Shown piece by piece: positions 26,223 to 34,170 of a DNA stretch of 42,434 bases. The stretch lies in NCBI RefSeq assembly GCF_029335485.1, contig NZ_JARJLM010000455.1, positions 1 through 42,434 of the forward strand. The letters run 5' to 3'. The position numbers and the translations under genes were made by a program. Position 1 is the first letter of the stretch. Each line of letters opens with the position of its first letter. The notes under the pieces are model-generated. The model was given only the letters and a program-made list of their open reading frames with translations, made no database searches and had not been told where the DNA came from. Source of the stretch: Cupriavidus basilensis. GTDB lineage: Bacteria; Pseudomonadota; Gammaproteobacteria; Burkholderiales; Burkholderiaceae.

Positions 26223-26432
26223 TTAGCTTACCCGTCTTGCTATCTTGACGAATTCTAGGGCCCCAAGGGGATCGGCGCCAGCCTTGCAGTCCATGGGGTA
26301 TAACTCGGGGTTATCGGCGACGTGTCGCTGCGTACGGTAGTTCCTTGACTCGACGTCTTGCTGGATGAAAGAATCATCCTGCGAGATAGGTCCTAACGCC
26401 AGCCGCCAATACTCGCTCATGTCAAATTTCAT
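26223..26432 (-). CDS. Small hypothetical protein or C-terminal relic
   Basis: A 69-residue frame reads MKFDMSEYWRLALGPISQDD, then RNYRTQRHVADNPELYPMDC and KAGADPLGALEFVKIARR. I do not recognise the family. A homologous but more diverged segment occurs at 30542-30703 on the plus strand (DANNLRLCPVDSKAGA in the same phase, with mostly silent changes around it), so the sequence was once under protein selection. No ribosome site precedes the ATG, so it may be the end of a larger decayed gene. It lies in the divergent region between the FAH and aldolase genes. Confidence 0.4.
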   Translation of the reverse strand: MKFDMSEYWRLALGPISQDDSFIQQDVESRNYRTQRHVADNPELYPMDCKAGADPLGALEFVKIARRVS

Positions 26433-26504
26433 TTTGCACCATGAGTTGCTGGCAGCTTTCTTAGTAGTCCGACCGGCAGCCCAGGCGTTTCCCGAGGAGA
26501 GTGA

Positions 26505-27302
26505 ATGAAAGAGTCCGCACGCGAGCTGGTACGCAACGGCGTCAAAGAGAAGCTGGCTCGCAACAAATTGGTGGTGTCAATGACCGTCCGTTTGGTTCGG
26601 ACCATAGAGATAGCTGAAATAGCCCGCACCGCCGGTTTTGATTCCATCTACATCGATCTGGAACACAGCAGCTTATCCCTCGACACAACCGGACAGATTT
26701 GCATGGCTGGTCTCGCTGTGGGAATTACGCCGTTCGTGCGCATCGCGAGCACTGCACCGGAGTATATTGCACGGGTGTTAGATGGCGGTGCTCTTGGCGT
26801 GATCGCACCGCACATTCAATCATCGCAGGATGCCGCTCAAATCGTACGGGCTGCAAAATTCCCTCCGTTAGGCGCCCGGTCATTCACTGGCTCGCTTCCG
26901 CACCTTCGATTTCGGACGTTCCCGACCGCTGAAATCTTTGAAGCGCTCAATGAAGCTACGATGGTGATCGTCATGATTGAATCAGCTGAAGCGCTTGCAA
27001 AGGTCGATGAGATAATTGCCGTGGACGGCGTCGACATGCTGTTTATAGGAACAAATGATCTCTGCTCCTCGCTTAACATCCCGGGACAATTGGACCACGA
27101 GTTGATTCGCAATGCCTACTCACGAAGCATCGAGGCGTGCCAACGGCATGGAAAGCAATTGGGAATCGGAGGGCTCAGTGCGCATCCGAAGTTTGCTGCC
27201 GAACTGGTCGACCTAGGTGCGCGTTACTTTTCCACCGGTTCCGACCTATCGTTCCTCCTCAGTGCCGCTGCGACAAAAGCAAAACAAATGCGCGATCACT
27301 GA
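26505..27302 (+). CDS. HpcH/HpaI aldolase family protein
   Basis: A 265-residue class II pyruvate-type aldolase of the HpcH/HpaI family (4-hydroxy-2-oxo-heptane-dioate aldolase and relatives). These enzymes split 4-hydroxy-2-oxoacids into pyruvate and an aldehyde, using a metal. Motifs are SIYIDLEHSSLSLD with the catalytic His H54, FVRIAS (R79), AAKFPPLGARSF, the metal Glu E159 in VMIESAEAL and the metal Asp D185 in FIGTNDL. CGAGGAGAG sits before the ATG. It leads a plus-strand series (DUF1330 protein, LeuC/LeuD-type hydro-lyase) and is divergent from the FAH-family gene, which suggests a route of hydrolysis or hydration followed by aldol cleavage. The substrate is unknown. Confidence 0.92.
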   Translation: MKESARELVRNGVKEKLARNKLVVSMTVRLVRTIEIAEIARTAGFDSIYIDLEHSSLSLDTTGQICMAGLAVGITPFVRIASTAPEYIARVLDGGALGVIAPHIQSSQDAAQIVRAAKFPPLGARSFTGSLPHLRFRTFPTAEIFEALNEATMVIVMIESAEALAKVDEIIAVDGVDMLFIGTNDLCSSLNIPGQLDHELIRNAYSRSIEACQRHGKQLGIGGLSAHPKFAAELVDLGARYFSTGSDLSFLLSAAATKAKQMRDH

Positions 27303-27399
27303 ATTATCCCACCATTTTAAATATATATAATCCAACACTCGTTCATCTCAAATATTTTTAGTTATTATAATCTTCCACCAACCTAGAAGGAGCTAAACC
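27303..27399 (+). promoter_or_regulatory. AT-rich leader with TATAAT hexamers
   Basis: The 97 nt between the aldolase and DUF1330 genes are far richer in A/T than anything nearby. They contain TATATATAATCC (about 27323-27333) and a perfect TATAAT at 27366-27371, followed by AGAAGGAGCTAAACC before the ATG at 27400. A promoter for the downstream genes is plausible, but no good -35 box is visible at the correct distance. Confidence 0.4.
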
Positions 27400-27693
27400 A
27401 TGGCCAAAGCTTATCTGCTTACCGCTTATCGCGCTATCAACGACCCTGCCGCGTTGGCAGAATACGGCAAGCTTGCTGCGACCGCGCTTCAGGCGGCAGG
27501 AGGCCGTATTTTGGCACGTGCAGTGCCTTCAATGGTGTACGAGGCAGGGATCAAAGAGCGCACCGTACTTGTGGAATTCGATAACGTCGAACAAGCGATC
27601 GCTGCGCATGACAGCCCCGCTTACCAGGAAGCCTTGAGCGCCCTTGGCAATACAGCCGATCGCGACGTACGCATCATCGAAGGCGTGGCTTGA
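27400..27693 (+). CDS. DUF1330 domain-containing protein
   Basis: A 97-residue ferredoxin-like-fold protein of the DUF1330 (dimeric alpha-beta barrel) family, which is close to the usual length of about 95. It begins MAKAYLLTAYRAINDPAALA, with YGKLAATALQAAGGRILARA, then ERTVLVEFDNVEQAIAAHDS and YQEALSALGNTADRDVRIIE, matching the pattern of a tyrosine/alanine helix, a central VEF strand and the P-Y-xx-A helix. Biochemical roles of the family are mostly unknown; members often accompany catabolic operons and may act as isomerases or chaperone-like partners. AAGGAGC precedes the ATG. It sits between the aldolase and LeuC-type genes. The 277-nt gap that follows (27694-27970) holds no clear gene. 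Confidence 0.9.
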   Translation: MAKAYLLTAYRAINDPAALAEYGKLAATALQAAGGRILARAVPSMVYEAGIKERTVLVEFDNVEQAIAAHDSPAYQEALSALGNTADRDVRIIEGVA

Positions 27694-27970
27694 TCTCGCA
27701 TTGGCCGGTCTTTCGATTTCACCCCGGCGGTCGCGATCCTGAGAGTGAATGGCATTTACTCGAAATTCCCGAACCTCCGGCGAGCCAGCCCGGCAGTACA
27801 TCAAGCTCTTTTCTGGCCGTTAAAGGCTTCATCCGTCGGAATGGCTGAGCCCAAGCGCGACCACCCTTCTTGAGTCGAAGGTCAAAGGGATTCTGTACCG
27901 TAATCAGGTTCGGGTGTCATACCACAATTGACGCCGCCGAGACAATGCGGCGGTCTGCAACGAGTACTAC

Positions 27971-29368
27971 ATGAGCAAGACCCTGTACGAGAAGATTTGG
28001 GACGCCCATACGATTCTTCGGCGCGAGGACGGTCAAACGCTGTTGCATGTTGGTCGCCACCTGGCCCAAGACGGCTCCTGCCATGCATTCGAGTTTCTTC
28101 AGGACCGCGGCTTGGGTGTGCGCCGCCCGCACCAAGTGTTCGCCATGCCCGACCATGCAGCCCCTTCTCACACTCGCGACGTTACAGCGATCCGCACTCC
28201 CGAGTACCGACGAGTGATCGAGGCACTGTCGGAAAACACCCGAAAATTCGGCATTGTGCACTTCGGGCTTTCCGATCCGCGCCAGGGGATCGTGCACGTC
28301 GTCGGACCGGAGCAAGGCCTCAGCCAACCCGGCATGCTGCTTGTCTGCGGCGATTCCCATACATCCACGCATGGTGCCTTAGGTGCGCTAGCATTCGGCC
28401 TAGGCTCAAGCGATATTCTGCACGTACTCGCGACCCAGACGACTTGGCAGCGGCGCGCGAAGACGATGCGCATCAACGTCGATGGCCGCCTGCCGTATGG
28501 CGTTACTGCCAAAGACGTGATATTGACGATCATCGCTAGAATCGGCACCAGCGGCGCCACGGGGCATGTCATCGAATACACCGGCTCCACCGTACGCGCG
28601 ATGTCTATCGAAGAGCGCCTAACGGTATGCAATATGTCCATCGAAGCCGGAGCCCGCGCCGGCATGGTCGCGCCCGACGAAACTACCTTCACCTATCTGC
28701 ACGGGCGGCCGTACGCCCCCAGAGAAGCGCGATGGGATAAGGCGCTCGCTTACTGGCGCACGCTGCCTTCGGACGCCGACGCGATATTTGACAAGGAAGT
28801 CTCACTCGACGCAAGCACGATGGCGCCAATGGTGACCTGGGGCAACAGTCCCGAAGATGCGCTGCCAGCGGACGCCAGAGTGCCCGATCCGGCCGCGGAG
28901 TCAGATCCCGAGCGCCGTGCATATATGCTGCGCACGTTGGAGTACATGGGTCTTGTGCCAGGCATGGCGATCACCGATATTCAAGTCGATCATGTATTCA
29001 TCGGGTCATGCGCCAATGCGCGCATCGAGGACCTGCGCGCTGCCTCCAGAATCGCGAAGGGCGGACGTGCCGTGGTCCCTGCACTTGTCGTAGCAGGATC
29101 AACGCAAGTGAAGCTTGCGGCGGAGGCCGAGGGGTTGGACCGCATTTTCCGGGACGCGGGGTTCACTTGGGGGGAATCCGGGTGCTCCATGTGCGTTGGC
29201 ATGAACGGCGATTTGGTTGGCAGGGGCAAGCGTTGCGCTTCGACATCCAACCGGAACTTCGTCGGGCGTCAGGGCGTTGGAAGCCGCACGCATCTTGTCA
29301 GTCCAGAAATGGCTGCAGCTGCCGCACTAACCGGACGCATCACGGACGTGCGTACATTTGGGAATTGA
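27971..29368 (+). CDS. LeuC-type hydro-lyase large subunit (3-isopropylmalate dehydratase family)
   Basis: A 465-residue aconitase-superfamily large subunit. All three [4Fe-4S] cysteines are present: C347 in FIGSCANARIEDLRA and C405/C408 in ESGCSMCVGMNGD. It also has VCGDSHTSTHGALGALAFG, STSNRNFVGRQGVGSRTHLV and SPEMAAAAALTG. The protein follows LeuC throughout, but the near-invariant N-terminal motif HEVTSPQAF of biosynthetic LeuC reads AQDGSCHAF here, pointing to another substrate. No leuB or leuA is near; neighbours are an HpaI-type aldolase, an FAH-family protein and DUF1330. A catabolic hydratase such as for dimethylmaleate, citraconate or a similar unsaturated diacid is my inference. 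The small subunit follows after 1 nt. The ribosome site is weak. Confidence 0.9.
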   Translation: MSKTLYEKIWDAHTILRREDGQTLLHVGRHLAQDGSCHAFEFLQDRGLGVRRPHQVFAMPDHAAPSHTRDVTAIRTPEYRRVIEALSENTRKFGIVHFGLSDPRQGIVHVVGPEQGLSQPGMLLVCGDSHTSTHGALGALAFGLGSSDILHVLATQTTWQRRAKTMRINVDGRLPYGVTAKDVILTIIARIGTSGATGHVIEYTGSTVRAMSIEERLTVCNMSIEAGARAGMVAPDETTFTYLHGRPYAPREARWDKALAYWRTLPSDADAIFDKEVSLDASTMAPMVTWGNSPEDALPADARVPDPAAESDPERRAYMLRTLEYMGLVPGMAITDIQVDHVFIGSCANARIEDLRAASRIAKGGRAVVPALVVAGSTQVKLAAEAEGLDRIFRDAGFTWGESGCSMCVGMNGDLVGRGKRCASTSNRNFVGRQGVGSRTHLVSPEMAAAAALTGRITDVRTFGN

Positions 29369-29369
29369 A

Positions 29370-30017
29370 ATGGAACCTTTTGTCATCTTCGAGGCTCTAG
29401 CCGCTCCCTTCGATCAGTCCAACGTTGATACCGATCAGATCATGCCGGCGCGCTTCACGCGGCAGCCGCGCAAGAAAGGCTACCAAGACTATTTGTTCCG
29501 TGATCTGCGCTTTCGCGACGACGGTAGCGAGAACCCGAATTTCGTGCTAAACCAGTCACTCTTTCGTGGCGCGCGCATTTTGGTGGGGGAGCGCAACTTC
29601 GGCTGTGGTTCGAGTCGTGAGCAGGCTCCCTGGGGACTGCTTGACTACGGCATCCGCTGCGTGGTCGCCGCAGACTTTGGCGACATCTTCTACATTAACT
29701 CACTCAATTGCGGACTACTTCCCGTGTCCCTTGATGTCGACGTCTGCACCAAATTGCGTGAGCAGCTGCATAGGCGACCGGGAGCGAGCCTGCGCATCGA
29801 TCTGCTCAATCAGACGGTGACCGGGCCTGACGGCGCCATCTACACGTTCGATATTGACCCCTTCCGTAAGCGCTACCTGCTTGAAGGCTTGGACGATATT
29901 GGCATCACCTTGCAGCACGAGGCTGCGATCACAGCATTTGAGGAATCCTATCGTCAAAGGTTTGACTGGCTTTTCGAGGACCAACCTGAGCTTTTGTCGC
30001 AATTGCCTAGCTACTAG
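29370..30017 (+). CDS. LeuD-type hydro-lyase small subunit
   Basis: A 215-residue swivelling-domain subunit that pairs with the LeuC-type protein. It contains FDQSNVDTDQIMPARFTRQP, then NFGCGSSREQAPWGLLDYGI and FGDIFYINSLNCGLLPVSLD. In biosynthetic LeuD the motif is CGSSREHAPWAL; the His is Gln here, and PKQFLK is replaced by PARFTR, in line with altered substrate use. The ATG at 29370 lies one base after the stop of the large subunit, so the two are translated together. A TTG twelve bases upstream is also in frame but less likely. A hairpin with a T-run follows at 30049-30076. Confidence 0.9.
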   Translation: MEPFVIFEALAAPFDQSNVDTDQIMPARFTRQPRKKGYQDYLFRDLRFRDDGSENPNFVLNQSLFRGARILVGERNFGCGSSREQAPWGLLDYGIRCVVAADFGDIFYINSLNCGLLPVSLDVDVCTKLREQLHRRPGASLRIDLLNQTVTGPDGAIYTFDIDPFRKRYLLEGLDDIGITLQHEAAITAFEESYRQRFDWLFEDQPELLSQLPSY

Positions 30018-30048
30018 GTGGGGGCCGCCCAAGTAAGCCCCCTGGAGT

Positions 30049-30076
30049 AAAACGAGGATTCGGACACTCGTTTTTT
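30049..30076 (+). terminator. Probable Rho-independent terminator after the LeuD-type gene
   Basis: AAAACGAG pairs perfectly with CTCGTTTT across a 10-nt loop and the second arm runs into six T residues. It lies 32 nt after the LeuD-type stop codon and would end the aldolase-LeuCD series. Confidence 0.65.
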
Positions 30077-30430
30077 GAAAGTGCAAATGAATGCGCCTGA
30101 AACAGCCCTTCGAGGACAGCATGCAGTAGCGATCAACCGGCTATATTTGGCCTTTGAATTGGACGAGAAGAGCTGTAAGTTGTCGCCGAGCGATGGCGTG
30201 GGCACGCCGAGCCAATGCCCGGCCACGGCAGGCGATACGCCGTCAATGCTAACAGCGATCTCGTAGATCAAAGCACGATGTGACCAGGCCGGGTAAGCGC
30301 CGGCGCCTAACTGCTACGTGGCCGGTCGCGACCGCTTCTGGCTGCACGCTGGCTGACCGATCAAGGCATTGCCAACCTAGTGGTGGACTCGGCCAGTATC
30401 GAAGTCAACAGCGCGCGCCGCACAGCCTGC
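30075..30430 (+). pseudogene. IS110-family-like transposase, N-terminal remnant
   Basis: The plus strand reads MNAPETALRGQHAVAINRLY, LAFELDEKSCKLSPSDG and AGDTPSMLTAI, then after frame changes YVAGRDRFWLHA, WLTDQGIANLVVDSASIEVN and SARR. This is the N-terminal DEDD domain of an IS110-type transposase (LYLAFELGEKSWKLSL..., CYEAGRDGFWLHRWL, VVDSSSIEVNRRARRAKTDR). It has at least two frameshifts and stops and lacks the C-terminal Tnp_20 domain. Confidence 0.78.
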
Positions 30431-30541
30431 TAGGCGTGTTTCATCGCCATCCTATGGAGACTAGCCGAGAAATGATAGTGATTGCAGCAGCAACCATCCC
30501 GCGACGTCATCGTGGGCGCAAGCCAGCGCCTGCGAAGGCTT

Positions 30542-30703
30542 GATGAAAGAGTTTCCATTGTCCAAGTAGTGACGTCAATGAACGATGCTGAACATGGATG
30601 CGACGCCAATAACCTCAGGTTATGCCCCGTGGACTCAAAAGCTGGCGCTCTTTTCCCAGCAGTTTTATATTGCGGTGAGCTAGAGCCATCGATAGCGGCC
30701 TAA
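30542..30703 (+). pseudogene. Diverged homologue of the 26223-26432 segment
   Basis: The frame reads DERVSIVQVVTSMND, then DANNLRLCPVDSKAGALF, aligned without gaps to the segment at 26223-26432 (Ser-Phe-Ile-Gln..., DNPELYPMDCKAGA). At DNA level about 41 of 55 positions agree around the shared core, which includes the palindromic ATAACC-TCA-GGTTAT at 30609-30623 here. The family is unknown. It lies just before the cupin-like gene at 30714. Confidence 0.4.
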
Positions 30704-30713
30704 GGAGGGTCAC

Positions 30714-31553
30714 ATGCGAGTGTCTGAATCATCGTCTGCTGGGTTTGGTGCGGTTGGGAGTATGCGCGAGGGTGTTCTACAGCTGAAGTTCTTGCTGGCG
30801 GGGCAGGACGACTCGCCGAATAATTACGCGCTGTTTGTGGGGCGTGCCGGTTCCGGTGGTTGGTCTACCCCCCGTCATAGACACAACTTCGATCAGTTGC
30901 GATATGTAATCCAAGGAACATACCCCTACGCTACCGGGAAGACAATGCCAGAAGGTTGGGTCGGCTACTTCCCTGAAAGTGTTCGCTATGGCCCCCAAGA
31001 GAGGCCTGAGGGGCTGGAGATGGTGACATGCCAGTTCGGCGGCGCCAGTGGAAGCGGCTACCTAAGTGTGGAGCGCAGAGAAGCAGCAAACGAAGTTCTC
31101 AAGAAGAAGGGCGAATTCAAGAATGGCGTCTTTACTTATGTCGACGAGCAAGGCAAACGCCACAACCAAGACGGATCTGAGGCTTGCTTCGAAGAGGCAA
31201 CGGGACGGAAGTTGAGCTTTACGCAGCCGAGATACGATGACCCGATCTTAATGGATCCATCCAGCTATGAATGGATCCCGGAAGCCACCCCCGGGGTATC
31301 CACGAAGTGGCTCGGCACCTTTACAGAGCGGAGAATGCAGGTCGGATTCACCCGCGTTGACGCGGACGCGACGTTTCCTGCAGGAGAACAGTCGTCGATC
31401 GAACTCTTGTTTGTGTGCAGAGGAACGGTGTCACTCAACGGTCGCGAGTACGGGCCCCATTCCGCCTTCGAGTTCCTTGCCAACGAGGGACCAATTCCGC
31501 TTAAAGCGGTAGCACAGGCCGAATTCTATCGCATTGTCATGCCTCAGTTCTAG
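30714..31553 (+). CDS. Double-cupin-like protein of unknown function
   Basis: A 279-residue soluble protein without signal peptide or membrane segment. Near the N-terminus it has GWSTPRHRHNFDQLRYVIQG (H55, H57, then D60/Q61) and GWVGYFPESVRYGPQ, the pattern of a cupin metal-binding motif 1 and its following turn. The C-terminal part ATFPAGEQSSIELLFVCRGT and VSLNGREYGPHSAFEFLAN looks like a second cupin barrel without the histidines. Such proteins are often dioxygenases, isomerases or small-molecule sensors; I cannot choose. A perfect TAAGGAGG lies upstream of the ATG. It sits between remnants and the Bug gene at 32379, so it may act on the same substrate. Confidence 0.75.
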   Translation: MRVSESSSAGFGAVGSMREGVLQLKFLLAGQDDSPNNYALFVGRAGSGGWSTPRHRHNFDQLRYVIQGTYPYATGKTMPEGWVGYFPESVRYGPQERPEGLEMVTCQFGGASGSGYLSVERREAANEVLKKKGEFKNGVFTYVDEQGKRHNQDGSEACFEEATGRKLSFTQPRYDDPILMDPSSYEWIPEATPGVSTKWLGTFTERRMQVGFTRVDADATFPAGEQSSIELLFVCRGTVSLNGREYGPHSAFEFLANEGPIPLKAVAQAEFYRIVMPQF

Positions 31554-31604
31554 TCCTCTCTGCTTATCAGCAGGCGCCTGGTTCGTCCGCCATCAGTCAT
31601 TGAA

Positions 31605-31920
31605 GAAGCTACTCGCTCTGATCAGAAGCAAGTCGGGGCGCAACATCGCACCCGAGCGTGCCTGCCATCACATATGGGGTTACACCATCGACAACGACGT
31701 GACCGCATGCGATCGCAGTGCAACCCACTAGCAGCGATTCCTGCGGGAGCATTTGACACGTCCCGTCCCATAGTTTCCTGTATCACGACGGCCGACGAGA
31801 TCAGATCGGGCCATCTCGAACTGAGATGCTGGGTAAATGGCGAAACTCCGGCAACAGGCCAATGCCCGGGATCTCATCTTCGGCATCCCCACGCCGGTTG
31901 CAACAATGGCGACGCTTCTA
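31605..31920 (+). pseudogene. FAH-family hydrolase remnant
   Basis: The plus strand gives LALIRSKSGRNIAPERACHH, IWGYTIDNDVTACDRSAT, then in changing frames FDTSRPIVSCITTADEIRSG, HLELRCWVNGE and LRQQANARDLIFGIPTPVAT. These match, in order, ELALIIGKTGRDIAPDDAYD, GYTLVNDVTARDRQ, TFCPMGPWIATADEL and NGELRQQANTRDLIFDIPTL of the intact gene at 25031-25894. The N-terminal lid, part of the metal site and the C-terminal GTPAGVG segment are missing. It is a decayed duplicate in the opposite orientation. Confidence 0.82.
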
Positions 31921-32378
31921 CAAAGAACGCAAACTTCATTGATGCACTTTGGGACGCCTGTACTCCCAGGAGCATCATGGCGGCGACCTGCCTATTTGCC
32001 ACGCGGTGTCTGGTGTACAGGCAGCGTGGCTCTAGTTGTCTGGGCTTGAGTATGGAACCTGGAGACTCTTCCTGTGAAGTTAAGGGAAAACTCGATGAGT
32101 GAAACCCACCAAGGACGAATGTACCGATGCGCATGAATGGGCGGATCATTCCATAGTAGTTTTCAGCTTTTGTAGTGAGAGTGAAACGCAGGGGATGACC
32201 CAGCTCCCGCGTGCGCAGAGCGCGCCAGGCAGTGCATGGGACGACGGCTATGCCGCCAGAACTCGTGTAAAGACTGCTTTCACTTCCGCTATCGGGAATA
32301 GCCGGAAGTAAGGTGCGCGGAAGGAGTCGAGGCAAGCGCCATTAACCAACTATTCCTTATAAAGAACCAGGAGAAGAC
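31921..32378. other. Leader region before the Bug gene at 32379, no gene recognised
   Basis: This 458-nt stretch has only frames without family resemblance on both strands. The right edge carries CCAGGAG, the ribosome site for the GTG start at 32379. I see no clear promoter or structured RNA. Confidence 0.4.
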
Positions 32379-33362
32379 GTGACCCCAATCAATAGAGCAG
32401 TTTGTGCTCTAACACTGCTGACTGCGGCAAATTTTGGCGGCACCAGTATAGCGATCGCCTCCGGGCCGTGTCCTGCGCGGTTTATCAAGATGATTGTTCC
32501 TAATCCGGCAGGCGGCGTCGGCGATCTCATCAGCCGCGTAGTGGCAGAGAAAGCGAGTGCCGAGTTGGGCCAACCGGTCGTTGTCGAAAACCGTTCCGGC
32601 GCCACTACTGTGATTGGTACGGACTTCGTCGCCAAGTCAAAGCCGGATGGCTGCACCATTCTGAGCTTGACGGCGTCGGGTGTCGTCGTGTCTGTATTGC
32701 GAGAAAATCTGCCCTATAAATTGGAACATGACTTCGCACCGATCATCGGCGTCGGCTCATTGCCGATGGCGCTGGCTGTGCCGGTCGCGTCGAAGCTCAA
32801 CTCCTTCGCCGATCTTGGTGCCGCAGCGAAATCGAAGGATGGGATAACCTACGGATCCGGAGGTACTGGGAGTCTGGCCCATCTCTCAGCCGTCCGGCTC
32901 ATCAAAGAACTGCACGGGACAGGTAACCACATTCCATATCGCGGGAATAGCGACGCGATCCAAGGCCTGCTGGGAAACCAGATCCAGCTTTTTTTTCCTT
33001 CGACAGCTGAGGCACTGCCATTTGCAAAGTCAGGCAAGCTTCGGCTGCTCGGAGTGACGTCGGACGAACGTCTTCCGGCCCTCCCTGACGTGCCTACGAT
33101 GAAGGAACTGGGCTTTGCGGGGTTTAGTCCAAGATTGTGGTTTGCTCTTCTAGCCCCAGTCGATACGCCGCCCAACATCGTTTCACGACTGCGTGATGGC
33201 TTCGCTAAGGCGGTTATAGACCCCTCCGTTCAAGAGCGACTAAGAGCATACGGCTTTACGACGGAGATACAGAATCCCCCAGCAGTATCCGCGTTCATGA
33301 AGAACGAGGCTGGCCGCTGGAGCAAGCTCATCAAGGAAGAAAATATAAAGATCACCGACTAG
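32379..33362 (+). CDS. TTT (Bug family) substrate-binding protein, divergent
   Basis: A 327-residue periplasmic binding protein with a GTG start (AGGAG six bases upstream). The signal peptide MTPINRAVCALTLLTAANFG ends near IAIAS. Family blocks are FIKMIVPNPAGGVGDLISRV, LGQPVVVENRSGATTVIGTD, KPDGCTILSLT, ITYGSGGTGSLAHLS, GNHIPYRGNSDAIQG and LPDVPTMKELGFAGF. Two usually fixed residues differ: DGYT is DGCT and PYKG is PYRG. It is the most divergent of the intact copies in the window and probably binds something different. It stands at the end of the cupin region with no other intact gene close downstream. Confidence 0.93.
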   Translation: MTPINRAVCALTLLTAANFGGTSIAIASGPCPARFIKMIVPNPAGGVGDLISRVVAEKASAELGQPVVVENRSGATTVIGTDFVAKSKPDGCTILSLTASGVVVSVLRENLPYKLEHDFAPIIGVGSLPMALAVPVASKLNSFADLGAAAKSKDGITYGSGGTGSLAHLSAVRLIKELHGTGNHIPYRGNSDAIQGLLGNQIQLFFPSTAEALPFAKSGKLRLLGVTSDERLPALPDVPTMKELGFAGFSPRLWFALLAPVDTPPNIVSRLRDGFAKAVIDPSVQERLRAYGFTTEIQNPPAVSAFMKNEAGRWSKLIKEENIKITD

Positions 33363-33631
33363 TACTAGCGCCGTAGATCATAAATGGAATGGAGGAAACT
33401 GCGCCATCGTTAGTGGGACAGCTTGTGCACGAAGCAGACGTCGACGCCATCAGGCCAACCCGCCGAGGACATGCTGAATCGAATGGGTACCATGCCACAG
33501 CAGTCGCATTTTGATGTGCCCCGTCGTCAGCGATGCCATGCCCGGGAACCCCTCCGCATCGCCTCCCGTGGAAAGGCGCGAACAGTATGCGTCATCACGA
33601 TAGCCCGCACCTCAGGGGCGGTACGGCAAAC

Positions 33632-34110
33632 CTACAGCGCAGCGATCGACGTCTCCAGCATGTCCTCGGCAAACACGTTGAGCTTCTCAGCGTCATTAAG
33701 GGGGATCGTGGGGATGCCTCGATCGACCTCGAACTTCAGGTATTCACTCCACCTCAGGCGCTGTTTATCTTCCATTCTTCGGTCACGTCGTTCTTCCGGA
33801 TGTCCCGAAGACACGCCCTTCCGCGGCGCCGATCCGCCAGTTCGGAGCCCAGGGCATTCTCGGCAATCGTGATCTTCTGCACCTTGGCAGACCGCTCGCC
33901 GGTAAAGAACAAGTCGGAGAACGCTCGCAGCCACGACACCCGGCACTCCTCGGCCAGCCCGTATCCTCCGAAGCCTTCTCGACCCACATCTTCGTAGGCT
34001 ACAAAGCATTGGTACTTGGAGATTGCTGCGAGCCGGTTCGACGGCATCCCGTTGTCCTGTGAGGCCAGATCGCGACATCGTCGACAGGATGCTCGGGCGC
34101 GATACTGGTT
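33632..34110 (-). pseudogene. Acyl-CoA dehydrogenase C-terminal remnant
   Basis: On the minus strand the frame around 34050-33850 reads NGMPSNRLAAISKYQCFVAY, EDVGREGFGGYGLAEECRV and KVQKITIAENALGSELADR. This matches the C-terminal helical domain of acyl-CoA dehydrogenases (A..K......A.....Q.FGGYG...E and G...IQ...IA...LG). The preceding two thirds with the FAD site are absent. Below it, in another frame, GIPTIPLNDAEKLNVFAED and a TAG at 33632 form the end of a further unidentified fragment. The gap 33363-33631 holds no clear gene. Confidence 0.68.
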
Positions 34111-34170
34111 TTTTTCAGGTATCGCTTAAATTGCACCACTCAGCAAATAATACCGTTTTCAAGGGAGAAA

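Noticed and set aside
31921-32335. Minus-strand MKFAFFVEAS resembling the FAH N-terminus
   Set aside because: Only about seven residues agree with MKFACFVVGS, and the following residues do not. It is too short to call a second inverted FAH remnant.
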